64,000 bases of DNA, taken from positions 5,222,748-5,286,747 of the forward strand of contig JAJEKV010000031.1 in NCBI GenBank assembly GCA_021234155.1, read 5' to 3'. The stretch comes from Isoetes taiwanensis. Lineage: Eukaryota; Streptophyta; Lycopodiopsida; Isoetales; Isoetaceae. A program made the translations under genes and the position numbers. Numbering within the stretch: the first letter of the stretch is position 1; each line of letters begins with the position of its first letter. The notes beneath the pieces were generated by a model. That model was not told the origin of the DNA and ran no database searches. It worked only from the letters and a program-made list of their open reading frames with translations. Of the stretch, positions 37,007 to 47,857 are shown piece after piece.

Positions 37007-37721
37007 ACCTGTTACTTGATATATAAATTGCCAGTTAATGTCTCTAAGCTCCACAGCCACAAAATCCTGGTTTGAGTTCACTTGCTTTTGAGAAGTTCTG
37101 CTCCACACGTCTGCACATTTTATCCAAGTTTGAAGTTGCATAATAAATTGGCATTTAACTGCATTTATAAGAATTTATAGAGGTATGCGCAGCAGAGGCT
37201 TTACAAGCATTATTGCAGGTGAATCTTACGAGTACTCTGATCATCCTAACAAATCAGAATATGTCAAGTACTTCATATCTTAATAGGTCAAAAAATATAA
37301 ACTGCTCTTGATTCTTTAGAGTTGGGGTTCATCCTTATTAAAAATTCGTAAAATTTTCTCTAAAGGCCCATCCTAACTGCGGTCTCACATTATACTATAG
37401 CCCATTTTGTTGACTTCCAGCTCCATAAGGTGAGTCTTAATTTGGGGCTTTGTTATTGCATTGCCTTTTTCCTCACAGTTGTTAGATGTATGTGTTCATA
37501 ATTGCAAATCATTTGATGCCATGTATGTTTTCCGGAAAATTAGTCGTATAGCTAGAGAGTATTCGGTTATTTCGTTATCCAAGCATCATTTTCTACATTC
37601 CTTCAACATATAATCCATTTAGAACGCTAAATCTGTACAATTTTGCAATGCTTGAGAATTCTTAAAACCTGTTTTACCAATGCAACATGCTTGACACTAC
37701 TGCTCTTATTCTTTATGGTGA

Positions 37722-38600
37722 CGAGCCCAAAAATGCTGAGTTATTTGTAAGATGTGGACAAACATGGTAACAAAAAATAGAATGGTACACTTCTCTGTCA
37801 CTATAGATATTTTCATTCAGCTCATTGTGGCGAGCCCAAAAATGCTGAGTTATCTTCTCCTTCCTCCTCACTTGCTTTGTAACATTACCATTCTTTTAAT
37901 ATATTGATGACATAGTTCTTCAAAAAAAAAAAAATGCTGAGTTATCTGTGAGATGTGGACAAACATGGTAACAAAAAATAGAATGGTGCACTTCTCTGTC
38001 ACTATAGATATTTTCATTCAGCTCATTCAGTTGGGATTGTGTGTCACTATTTTCATACTAATGTGCCTTACTAACTTTATTCACAAATGTTGTTTGTGAT
38101 GCAGGAGGGACAAGCTACCTTGCTGGCAAAATTTTGGTAGTATTCGATAACATTTGCGAGACAATAAAGATGCACGGAAAATACACTTCTGATACAACAC
38201 ATGTTGCAACATATAAACTAGAAATATAAACGAGCATGTATTATGTCATATGTAGGTTTGTAGACATGGCACTTTATGGCCCATAATAGGATGGCGATAT
38301 TTCTAGAATCTAATACATAAGCGAAGCCAACCTTCATGTGAACAGAACAAAATACAAACCATATGATTTCGCAATGCCCATTTTTATTTATTCAGGTACA
38401 TTTCAGTTCACGTTCTTATAGAGACACATTCTCTAAAATCTATTAAGTTTATCTTTTCTAAAACCATCCTATCTTCAAGTTCCTTCAAAAATTAATGATG
38501 AGGTCTTCGAACAGACCCATGCCATTCTCTAAAATATAATAGATATGTCTTTTCTAAAACTGTTCCATCTTCAAATTCCTTCAAAAATTAATAAGATCTT
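37722..38600 (+). repeat. Further local duplications in Helitron
   Basis: AAATGCTGAGTTAT, GATGTGGACAAACATGGTAA and CTTCTCTGTCACTATAGATA recur at about 37722-37822 and 37930-38025. ATTCTCTAAAAT to TCCTTCAAAAATTAAT recurs at about 38428-38495 and 38525-38592. Confidence 0.65.
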
Positions 38601-39492
38601 CGAATGGAACCATCCCATCTTCAAGTTTTCAAGTTTCTTTAGACTGATGAAATGCTAGAACAAATGATAAAACAAAAACCTTTAAATGGCATGCTACTCT
38701 TTCTATACATAGCACATGCAACTTGGTGCTCATGTCAACGAAGCTGCATCTGTTTTTTCTAATATATAAAATATGAAACTCGGATCTACTTAAGAAAATA
38801 CAATGTATGTGAATTTGCAAGTAGTTATTCTCACTATTCTACCAGAATTAACAATGTAGCTTAACACCATCCTCTGACAAGTTTTGTATCTCATGTATTT
38901 CTACAGGCTCATAAATCCAATATATACGCTTGGACATTGCTTAGAAATCCACTTACTAATATGAATGAAAAGTGTGTAGGCATTTATCTCCTTCCCTATT
39001 TCCCATTCTTCTTGCTTATTGACTTCAAAATAGATGCAGCCTTGCCTTAAGATATAAAATGACATTTAGTTACATGAAACATATGCATTCCTCTTGCAGA
39101 AACATGTTAAACCAAAAGTTTGAATCATATTTATGACATAATATGTTTCTACACCATGAGCACCATATAGATGTTTGCATTCACACAGTGCTTAACTGGC
39201 ACAAAGCAGTACAGAACTCCATGATGTCAGCTAATCAAGAGCCCTTGGGATTTTTGGAACCAATTCTACTCCCCATCTAACAATTCCTAAATGCTGACGT
39301 AGCTTACATATCGCACACTTCCAAATTGCAACTAAGCCCGGCAACGCCGGGCACCATAACTAGTAAAGATTAAATTCTTTACCTAAGTATGCATGTATCA
39401 ATTTCCTGAGTGCCAAGAGTTAAGTAGATCCAACGGTAGGGATCGATGGGATCTCCAGTTACTGTGAGGCTAACTGGCCAGTCCCATCACAT

Positions 39493-40054
39493 TTGCTGTC
39501 TCCTTGCCTTGTACACCGTGTTGTTGAGTACCTGGAAGAAGAGGCAATTTATTCATATACCCAGTTTTCGAAGCAGACTGACAATGGTAGCATCCCTAAT
39601 GTTCCCGCTCCCCCCATAGCCATTGATTATTGGAGGTTGCTAGCATATGCTACCCTTCGGGATGTAGTTATGGTTGTTCGAGCTGATGAAGCCCACCATC
39701 GTAATATGAACCATTTTGCCTCGGTAAGCCATGAAAGCTGTTTTTGTATTAATTCTGTAATTGATTAGTATCAGTTTATAATTTGCTAAAGATTTAGATT
39801 TGGAATCTGAACTCCACATTCACGTGCTGGAATTGGAAATTGATATGCTGCTTAGAATTTTAGGAATGTGAGAATCCGACGCAAGAACTTTTAGAAGTTT
39901 TTAGATGAAATTTGAGTCAAGAACTTCTGTACTTTTGTTTTACTTTGCAATTCAAATGATTTTTTTACTCAATTGGATGATGTTTATTGTGCAGGACATT
40001 CACTGCCATGGAAGACAACTCGAGGAAGCTCCTGCTCCCTTAGGCTACCACTGA
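39493..40054 (+). pseudogene. Alternative oxidase 3'-end fragment, copy in U1
   Basis: Exon piece 39493-39723 encodes 77 residues including [20 protein letters not shown] and [15 protein letters not shown]. After a GT-AG intron (39724-39994), exon 39995-40054 encodes DIHCHGRQLEEAPAPLGYH and a TGA stop. These match the C-terminus of mitochondrial alternative oxidase, which passes electrons from ubiquinol to oxygen. The EE...Y and DEAHH-x-x-NH motifs carry di-iron ligands. The FAS/DIH intron position is the usual land-plant one. Upstream exons, including the first iron-ligand glutamate, are absent. This copy departs from consensus at [13 protein letters not shown] and RLLAYA, where the U2 copy keeps [13 protein letters not shown] and RLPADA, consistent with neutral drift. 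Confidence 0.9.
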
Positions 40055-40461
40055 TGATCTTCCTCCAAACTTTGGGATGATCTGCTTTGAGTTAATATTT
40101 CTGCCCCAGGAAAAAATGTGAGCACAACACGTGCCCTATAAAACAAATAAAATAAAAAACTTAATGTTTTCTGTGTGATGTCATGGTGCAATATGAGCTT
40201 TGAAAGACAAGTGTGTGGCCAGATTAGGAAGAAACTTGCGTGCCCCTGAAGAAACCTGTGTGCCCCTGAAGCTTTATTTGACGACAAGCTACATATCCAG
40301 GCGATCGGTCTTCAGCTCAAATCGAGCTTCTAGTGCAGTTTTTGCACTTTGCATCTAATGCAATGGTTATGTAGGTCGGAGCTTTCCTATTTCCCCGTTT
40401 TATCTTAGCGTGTACTCCCAGCTTGCTGATCTGCTGTAACGGACCTAGGATTTTGAGGTAC

Positions 40462-40670
40462 ATTGTGGAATTATTTTATTAAAGGATGCAAAGGAATAAT
40501 AATTAAAATATCACGCATGCAGAGTTAATATGTCGTATATGTAGAAATTATACGGTCATAATACTGGTGGTTAAAAATAAATATAAGTATAGTGAGAAGC
40601 ATTTGGAAGGAGATAGATTGTTGAAGGAGCGAGTTGCGTGCAGAGCTCTGGGAGCGTGTTGGAGTGCAAA
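40462..40670. other. 209-bp block present in U2 only
   Basis: Lies between GATTTTGAGGTAC and AGAAGCAAGCGGG, which are adjacent in U1. No target duplication or inverted ends are visible, so a deletion in U1 is as likely as an insertion in U2. Confidence 0.6.
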
Positions 40671-41877
40671 AGAAGCAAGCGGGATTCAAGTGGGGATCAA
40701 GCCTTACACCTGGGGTTTTTCTAGCATAGCAAAATGGATTGTTTTGGAACTTAGCATGGATTTAGAGTTAAATTATAAGTGCGTGAACATGAATAAGCTT
40801 GCATGATTGTATATGGAAATATTTTATGATCGCATATTGAAAGCTTGCATAAAGTATCACAGATCTAATGATTTCCAGGGAGTTGAGCACTTAAACCATG
40901 CAAGAAGTAATTGGAATAGCTTAGATTAGAACTGAGGAATGGATTAAGATAAAAGTATGGCAGGAATCAGTTAAGACTGAAAAAGTTTCTTTTGCATGCT
41001 GGCGTTTGCATAGCATGAACCTGACGAACTGTAATGATCAAAAATCATGAAAAGTTATGTGAAATGGATCGATTTGGGCCTTGAGAAGGCCGAAATGGAG
41101 TAAGAATGAAAAATTAGGAAGATTGAAGCAAGATTTGGTTGTGGATAACATGATTTTGATGGCCAGGAACCGACCTGAAACCACCCGATTCGCACCGCAG
41201 GTAGGTCGAAATGATCCAAGAAGCCTTGAGAAGGCAAAATCGGGAAGTTTCATGGGCTTCCCATGATGGTTTGATGGCCTGGAGGCCAGATCCGGCAGCT
41301 ACAGGCCGAGGTCGCGCTCCTGTTAACGCACGCCAGGGTTAATAAAAAAAAGACAAAAAAAATTAACATTTAGTTTTCAGTTAGTAGGCTAAGGTAATAA
41401 TAAAGTAAGGTTAACAATTAAAGCTAAGGCTATAGGTTAAATTAATACTTTTTAAGGGTTAGTTTGGAACAGGGAGTTGGGCTCGAAATTTATCTAAGAT
41501 TGAGGCCTAAGTTAAGGAGGAGTTTATGCTAAGGGATATACGTAATTTACGATTACGACATGAGTAGTCTTACAAGTTAGCTAGCTATATATTTAACCTT
41601 TGGAATTTAGTTAAATTAAGAGAGAAAAAACACAAGGCACAAGTGTTATGTACGGAGGAAGTTGGTAATGGAAGTATAACAATAGTTGAATGAATATGTA
41701 GCATAATAACAGGGGGTTACTTTTAGATTTTTATACGCTTTTTCATATGGTTTTTCTATGATTTCGTTGTTGTATTCGTTAAGGTGTACTAAATAGTATT
41801 TCTAGAGTGCACCCTTTATGGGCCGTTGATTTTCGTTGGTTGGAAAAATCCGAGGGTTGTTGTCTTTCTCTGCATGT

Positions 41878-42052
41878 GTTTGTGCATGAACACTGTGCAA
41901 GTGTGTGCATGTGCATGCATGTGCACATGCATGTGCATGTGTGTGCATGTGCATGTTCATATGCATGTGCATGTGTATTGTGCATGTGCAAGTGCAAGTG
42001 CAAGTGCAAGTGCATGTGCATGTGTGCATGTGTGTGCATGTGTACTTGCCCT
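41878..42052 (+). repeat. (GTGCAT)n / (GTGCAA)n hexanucleotide repeat
   Basis: Variants of TGTGCATG, GTGCAT and GTGCAAGTGCAA over about 175 bases. The alternation of purine and pyrimidine is nearly strict, a composition that can adopt Z-DNA. The Cys/His/Met-rich frames over it on both strands are artefacts. Confidence 0.85.
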
Positions 42053-42818
42053 CTTGGATTCTTATTGCCGGAGTGGATTTTACTACCACGAGATGGATTT
42101 TTTGCTCACACTTACAAAGGTATTTGTTTTTTAATGTTTCTTCAGTTAACATAATGTTTTTTTTACAAGGTATTGGTTTCCTGATTCTACAATGTAGTGC
42201 TGCAAAACCCCCTTTTGTTTCCTTCCTATGATTTGCTGCAGATTCAAGTTTAGGCCCTCTGTTTGCTTTCAACTCTTGGATATTTCTGGCTTCCGGATTG
42301 TTCATAGCAGCCAGCCTTTAGCTTCAATCAACAAACGGATTCTTATGCACACAACAGGCGGATTATTCCACGCCCTTTTCCATGTCACGCAGATCAGTCA
42401 AATAGTGGCCACAAGAATACATTTATATTGTAGGTTTGGAACTTTAATTGAACCGTAAGGTGAATCATGCATTACCTTTAAGCTAGAGATGGAGCATCCA
42501 AAATCATATGGATTGATAAACAATGGTGTCATTGTGAAAGAGAAATAGTTGTAGCGGAAGTAACAATATGTAGCATAATAATGAGGGTTTTCTTTGTGTT
42601 GTAAACTTTATGACTTTTTAATAATGGGATCAATCTGCTCTATCTTTATGGTAACTTTTACTTATGTTCTATTTGTTTTATTGTGATCAAATTCAAAAGC
42701 TATGTGTGATGAAAGCCTCAAATGAATTCTAGTTTTTTCTCGGGTTTGAATTCTAAAATTTTTGTCACACCGGGGAGGGGGGGTCCTAAGGCCCCGAAGG
42801 GGCCAAAAAAAATTTTTG

Positions 42819-43286
42819 CAACACAAACCATTAACATCCAACATATAAAAATTAAATCCCCCAACACATAACAACCATTGACATTAACAACTAACACATA
42901 ACTACCATTGACATTAATTAACATAACCATTGGGTCCAACACATTTAAATTAAAATCCCCCTTAAACCCCCTTTGGTTTGGGTGCATATTCACACGGGGG
43001 GTGACGTAGGGCAGCGAGAGCCCTCATAATTGTATTTTGCACGTACGAAATCAACACCATATAGTATTCCGCTTGAAATCTTATAGTATTTTGCGAATCT
43101 TATTATACAATATAGCAAATTTTGTACTTGCATACCCCACAAACAAGGAACTTTACGTACGGTATAGATTAAGGAATAAGGGGTTAATTAATGTCAATGG
43201 TAGTTATGTGTTAGTTGTTAATGGCAATGGCTGTTATGTGTTGGGGGATTTAATTTTTATATGTTGGATGTTAATGGTTTGTGTTG
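42819..43286. repeat. Foldback inverted repeat, 103-bp arms
   Basis: The left arm 42819-42921 starts CAACACAAACCATTAACATC. The right arm 43184-43286 ends with the exact complement. I count two mismatches in 103 positions, with a 262-base spacer. The outer end of the right arm coincides with the right border of the U2-specific block. No transposase and no clear target duplication are seen. It could be a foldback-type mobile element or a young inverted duplication. Confidence 0.85.
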
Positions 43287-44068
43287 GATTAAACATCATT
43301 AAAGCCTTAAATATAGATATTAACCTTGTTGTTAGTGAATCTTAAAAAGGTGTAGACATTTATCTTTTATTTAATGGTGATAGCTTCATATTGCATTATT
43401 GAGGTTATTATAATTATTGAGTCATGGTTGGGCTTTCTCTTGCTATATGAAGTGTGTATTATGGAATTTACTTGATGTGAGCTTGTTAAGGCATGGGTCA
43501 TAATGATAGTGAATTGTATGTAATTGTCTATGGTGTAATTCTTTGATATAGACCTCTGGGGCCGGAGTCTAGGTGCGATGGTCTAGACTCGCGGTTATTG
43601 CACCGTGCCATGTAAATGGAATTATTTGAACATCGGGCGTTGGTACCATATGGTACAACGTCATGCACAGTTAAGTGGTCCTCCAATGCTGGACGCAGTG
43701 TGGATGGGTGTGTACGCACGTGGTTACCCTGTCTCTATGTCACTAGCCTGATCAGCCGAGTTGACCTTGCTCAGACCCAGAGGAATATTGGTTGCAATGT
43801 TGATGCTATGGTTGCTTGGCTATTGTATATGTGGTTTTTAATGTTGGAATCAAGTTGCAATGGTTATGCTTGGTATAATTATGCATTGTGGTTAGGCTTA
43901 TTGGACTAGTAACTTAGATTGCAGGGGCGAGGTTACGGTAAGGCTAAGTTATTGTTCTAAGTTAATGATTTGTGGTGATTGATGCTATACATGTCCTAGA
44001 TTTCCCCGATCCCCACTTAGTCCATGTGACTAACACCGTGGTTGATGGTTTAAGCAGAGGTGCGAGAT

Positions 44069-44755
44069 CAGGGTAGCCCTTAAGGACGAAAGTTCGCCAA
44101 AAGGCTATGTTTTAAGGGTATCGAGAAATTTTGACGCTATGGTTTAGTAGGGCCCGTTATAGATGAAAAAAATAAAATTAGCCAATGTTTCTACAAATAA
44201 ATTTCACTCCAGTTGAAAATTCGCCACATCCACTAAGCGTCATAACTATGGATTCGTCGTATCCTCTACCCTCCTTCTCAAAGATTTCTTAAGGAATCGC
44301 CTAATGTTCTAGGCTTTCTTCATAATCTCATTTATTCTCCATATCCATCCAAGTACATATGATAATTTTAAGAGTTATTTTTGTAGCTATTGTGTTTCAA
44401 ATACTTCTAGTGCACTGAACCTCCCTTTTAATAGATTTGTTTATCTACAAGGATAAGCCATGTTCTCATTTGAAAAGGTTAAGCTGTGGTATTGCATCAT
44501 GCAACTATAGTTATAATGTGTTTGTGTCCTTGATTAAATATGGATGCCGGTGAATAAAATTTCACCACAGAAATTGCACTTGGAAAATAAAGACACTTAA
44601 ATCTTGGCAAAATAATATTGGCCATGATTCGCCTAGATTTCTATAAAAACATTCATGTCTAGAAAACATTCGCCAGCATAACTAATCTTGCACTCTATTA
44701 TTCGCCCGACCTTCTAAATTATGCTTAGACAAATTTGGCCTTAAGGGCAACCCTG
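44069..44755. mobile_element. Non-autonomous hAT element, 687 bp, with empty site in U1
   Basis: The ends are 17-bp inverted repeats with one mismatch, CAGGGTAGCCCTTAAGG at 44069 and CCTTAAGGGCAACCCTG ending at 44755. They are flanked by the 8-bp duplication TGCGAGAT (44061-44068 and 44756-44763). U1 has a single TGCGAGAT at 32523-32530 followed directly by GCTCCGGAAAG. Ends starting CAGGG and an 8-bp duplication are diagnostic of hAT transposons. No transposase frame is present. Confidence 0.92.
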
Positions 44756-45086
44756 TGCGAGATGCTCCGGAAAGTAGCCAAGCTTCGGAAAGGCGATAGT
44801 AGAAGTGTGTGGATTGCTATTCAATTAACTTGACTATTATTGCTATTATTCTTATTATATATGGGCTTGAAGTTAACATTATTTAAAAACTTTGGGTGTT
44901 GTGTGGGGTTTTTGCTGAGCAATGGCAAGTATAATTTTTGGGACCTTAGAGCATGTATAAAGATTAAATTCTTTACCTAAGTATGCATGTATCAATTTCC
45001 TGAGTGCCAAGAGTTAAGTAGATCCAACGGTAGGGATCGATGGGATCTCCAGTTACCGTGAGGCTAACTGGCCAATCCCATCACAT

Positions 45087-45669
45087 TTGCTGTCTCCTCG
45101 CCTTGCATACCGTGTTGTTGGGTACCTGGAAGAAGAGGCAATTTATTCATATACCCAGTTTTCGAAGCAAACTGACAATGGTAGCATCCCTAATGTTCCT
45201 GCTCCCGCCATAGCCATTGATTATTGGAGGTTGCCAGCAGATGCTACCCTTCGGGATGTAGTTATGGTTGTTCGAGCTGATGAAGCCCACCATCGTAATA
45301 TGAACCATTTTGCCTCGGTAAGCCGTGAAAGCTGTTTTTGTATTAATTCTGGAATTGATTTACCTTGCACGATCTTAGAGTAGTATCAGTTTATAATTTG
45401 CTAAAGATTTAAATTTGGAATCTGAACTCCACATTCACGTGCTGGAATTGGAAATTGATATGCTGCTTAGAATTTTAGGAATGTGAAAATCCGACGCAAG
45501 AACTTTTAGAAGTTTTTAGATGAAATTTGAGTCAAGAACTTCTGTACTTTTGTTTTACTTTGCAATTCAAATGATTTTTTTACTCAATTGGATGATGTTT
45601 ATTCTGCAGGACATTCACTGCCATGGAAGACAACTCGAGGAAGCTCCTGCTCCCTTAGGCTACCACTGA
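45087..45669 (+). pseudogene. Alternative oxidase 3'-end fragment, copy in U2
   Basis: Exon piece 45087-45317 encodes [20 protein letters not shown], then [19 protein letters not shown] and [15 protein letters not shown], ending NMNHFAS. Intron 45318-45609 has GT and CAG ends. Exon 45610-45669 encodes DIHCHGRQLEEAPAPLGYH and TGA. It is closer to consensus alternative oxidase than the U1 copy and contains no stop, so it may be nearer to the source gene. Only about 97 of the usual 300 or more residues remain. Upstream, similarity ends at LLSP, inside what is normally one long exon, so this is a truncated fragment rather than a short exon. In the native enzyme this region supplies part of the di-iron site facing the mitochondrial matrix. 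Confidence 0.9.
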
Positions 45670-45711
45670 TGATCTTCCTCCAAACTTTGGGATGATCTGC
45701 TTTGAGTTAGG

Positions 45712-46880
45712 AAATATGTACTCCTCTTCCAGCAGAAACTATGGATGAAAAAGCATTTGGCTTTCAGATCAAGGGTAATTCATAGGTCCAGTAGGTTAAG
45801 GTGGGATGGACCATGGATGGAGGCTTCTTGAAGTAGGAAGTGGTGTCATATTTCATTTAAGAGCATTCGCTTTGTGATGAAGAGCTTCCATATGAAGCTT
45901 CAATCGATTGCGTTAGACTTGGATCCATAAGCTTGGGTAGGTGCATTGCATTTCTGTTTTGCACCTTCTTCAAGATAAGTCTCTTCCTCTTGACTTTTGT
46001 TTCTGTTTTTTTGCATTAATCTTACCTAAACCAGCTAAATTCGTGATAAAATCATATTGAAATGGCTGGGCATATAGAAAGCCAACAGATACGGCTATTT
46101 ATGATTTGGGGTTCATACTTGCTCAGTTCAATGTTTAGATGCAGTCCAGATGATTTGCAAAAATATCATAGGCTACTCCAGACTGTGCCATAGTCTTCTA
46201 GAGATTTTGCCATAGTCTTCTATGCGACAATAGCCTACTCCTTAGGTGATGCTATGCCAAAATGATCAGGGGCCAGCCTAGAAAACAAGAGGAATGATGT
46301 GCATGACATGGTACAAATGTCCTTTATGTGCTCAAATTTTTTATTCTGTCTTGTGAGCCAGCAAGGTAAGTGTCTTTGTAGATGAGTTATTCAACTATAT
46401 ATCCTCATCTATGCTTTATTTCAGTATGATTGAATTTGTTGTTTATTGGAAAATCCATTTGCACGATCGGATTAGAGATGAAGCCTTCCTGAATATGAAC
46501 TACTCTAGATTAAGGACTGTTAGTTGAGTTTATTTATGTAGCCATCTAAATTTATAAAGAAAAAGTTGTAGAGTTTATATGCATGCAATAGGCGATGCCA
46601 TTATCTCTTTTGCTCCTTCTGTCTGCTCTAAACTCTAAATTTTGATGGCACATTCTAGAAGGTGACATGTATGGATATGGAAATATGATCAAGCTCAGAT
46701 ATTTATCCAAACAACAATGCAATTTAGCTCATCCTTACACACTTTGGTCCACTGTTGAAAAGTATAGTTTTCTTAGGTCCACATGTCCTTTATTCAGAGA
46801 TTTCAAAAAAACCTACATGTAGATCTGTGGAGGTGTGATTTTACTAGCTACAGTGTTGTTTTTTAAGTGGACAAAGAACG
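45712..46880. other. No recognisable gene
   Basis: Unique AT-rich sequence after the second alternative oxidase end. The first few hundred bases could be the natural 3' flank of that gene, because duplicated and unique sequence join here without any element border. Confidence 0.45.
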
Positions 46881-46884
46881 TCCA

Positions 46885-47250
46885 CTATTATTTTTTTAAG
46901 GAGCTGTGGTTTTTGTTTTTTTTAGGACATGTGGTTTTTTAAGGAGGTATGTTTTCTGTTAAAAGAACTGCGGTTTTTTCTTTTGAGGTAGTGGTGTTTT
47001 TAAGGAGGGGTAGTTTTTGGAGGTGTGGTTTATAAGTAAGTGTAGTTTTTTTTTAAGGAGCTGTGGTCTTTGTTTTTTAGAACGTGTGGTTTTTTAAGGA
47101 GGTATGTTTTTTGTTAAAGGAACTGTGGTTTTTTCTTTTGAGGTGGTGATTTTTCTAAGGAGGTGCGGTTTATAAGTAAGTGTAGTTTTTAAGGAGGTTT
47201 TTTCTAAAGGATGTATGGTTCTCTAAAGGGGTGTGATATTTTAAGGTTCT
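46885..47250 (+). repeat. GT-rich degenerate repeat
   Basis: About 20-bp phrases such as GTGGTTTTTTAAGGAGGT recur with variation. A larger unit of about 170 bases (AAGGAGCTGTGGT to TTTTGAGGT) is present twice, near 46890 and 47060. Confidence 0.75.
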
Positions 47251-47259
47251 TTATAGCCA

Positions 47260-47857
47260 ATTTTGTAAGCATCATTATACAATCATTGCACTGCTCCCAT
47301 CCATATGACACCCCATAAAGTATTCATGTTGTCATTACATGCCATGTGTAAAAATGCAATATCTCATCTATTGTCCCTCTACCCCTCATGCTTATAGATA
47401 ATAATGCAAAGGCATTATGAAGATCCCAATGAATTTAACTGAATTTAACTTTAACGTCCATGGGAACCAACAAGCCTATCAGATCCACAGTGAGTGTGTG
47501 TGTGTGTGGACAGATATTTCAGAAGGCAACATCAGAATGACGTTGCTCTGAAAAGCCTAGATAATTAAATATAAAATGCCTTTAGAAATGAAAGGTACAA
47601 GAAGAGCATAAAGCAAAGAGAAATACAGACATAGAGTAAAAAAGGAGAAAGTAGCATACTAGACGAGGTTAGCAAAAGCAGTAAGGGATAAATTACAGAA
47701 AATATAAATACCAGCAAGGGAGAAAAGGTCAATGCAACAATAGCAAATAATAAAAAATAGAAAGGCAAAACATAGAAGGAAAGAGCCATTAGAAAACTAG
47801 GCATATGAGAAGCCTACTACAATAGCAAAGGCAGGAAATAAAGAACAAGTTAAACAA
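47260..47857. other. No recognisable gene; purine-rich on plus strand
   Basis: From about 47560 the plus strand becomes A/G-rich. Hydrophobic minus-strand frames here are a composition effect. A short (GT)n run lies near 47496. Confidence 0.45.

Larger units (their letters stand above)
32725..39363 (+). mobile_element. Helitron, 6.64 kb, non-autonomous, with exact empty site in U2
   Basis: The element begins with TC at 32725 after an A and ends with CTAG at 39363 before a T, as Helitrons do. Seven bases upstream of CTAG is a perfect hairpin GCCCGGC-AAC-GCCGGGC (39336-39352), the usual 3' signal. The paralogous copy U2 reads CATGTA then TAAAGATT at 44957/44958 with nothing between, which is the unoccupied A/T site. 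I see no Rep/helicase coding, so it depends on enzymes supplied in trans. The interior is AT-rich and holds several local duplications and no gene I can name. Confidence 0.88.
30361..40090 (+). repeat. Segmental duplication copy U1 (with Helitron insertion)
   Basis: Starting at TAATATTTCTGCCCC, U1 matches U2 (40091-45711) almost base for base once later insertions are removed. 30361-30731 corresponds to 40091-40461, 30732-31755 to 40671-41694, 31768-32530 to 43288-44068, 32531-32724 to 44764-44957, and 39364-40090 to 44958-45711. The copies lie head to tail. The join between the end of U1 and the start of U2 shows a 2-base overlap, TA, shared by both breakpoints, typical of a microhomology-mediated tandem duplication. 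Without the Helitron, U1 is about 3.1 kb. Confidence 0.9.
41695..43287. other. 1.6-kb insertion block in U2
   Basis: U1 goes directly from GTTGAATGA to TAAACATC with seven intervening bases. U2 has 1.6 kb there, with the hexamer repeat at 41878-42052, unique AT-rich sequence and the inverted repeat at 42819-43286. The phrase ATATGTAGCATAATAA occurs at its left edge (41694) and again near 42568. No target duplication is clear, so the mechanism is open. Confidence 0.65.
40091..45711 (+). repeat. Segmental duplication copy U2 (with hAT and foldback insertions)
   Basis: Second head-to-tail copy of the U1 segment. It lacks the Helitron but has three blocks missing from U1: 40462-40670 (209 bp), about 41695-43287 (1.6 kb) and 44069-44755 plus target duplication (hAT). 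It ends at TTTGAGTTA (45711), after which unique sequence begins. U1 carries about 13 extra bases near 30794, showing small indels between the copies as well. Confidence 0.9.
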
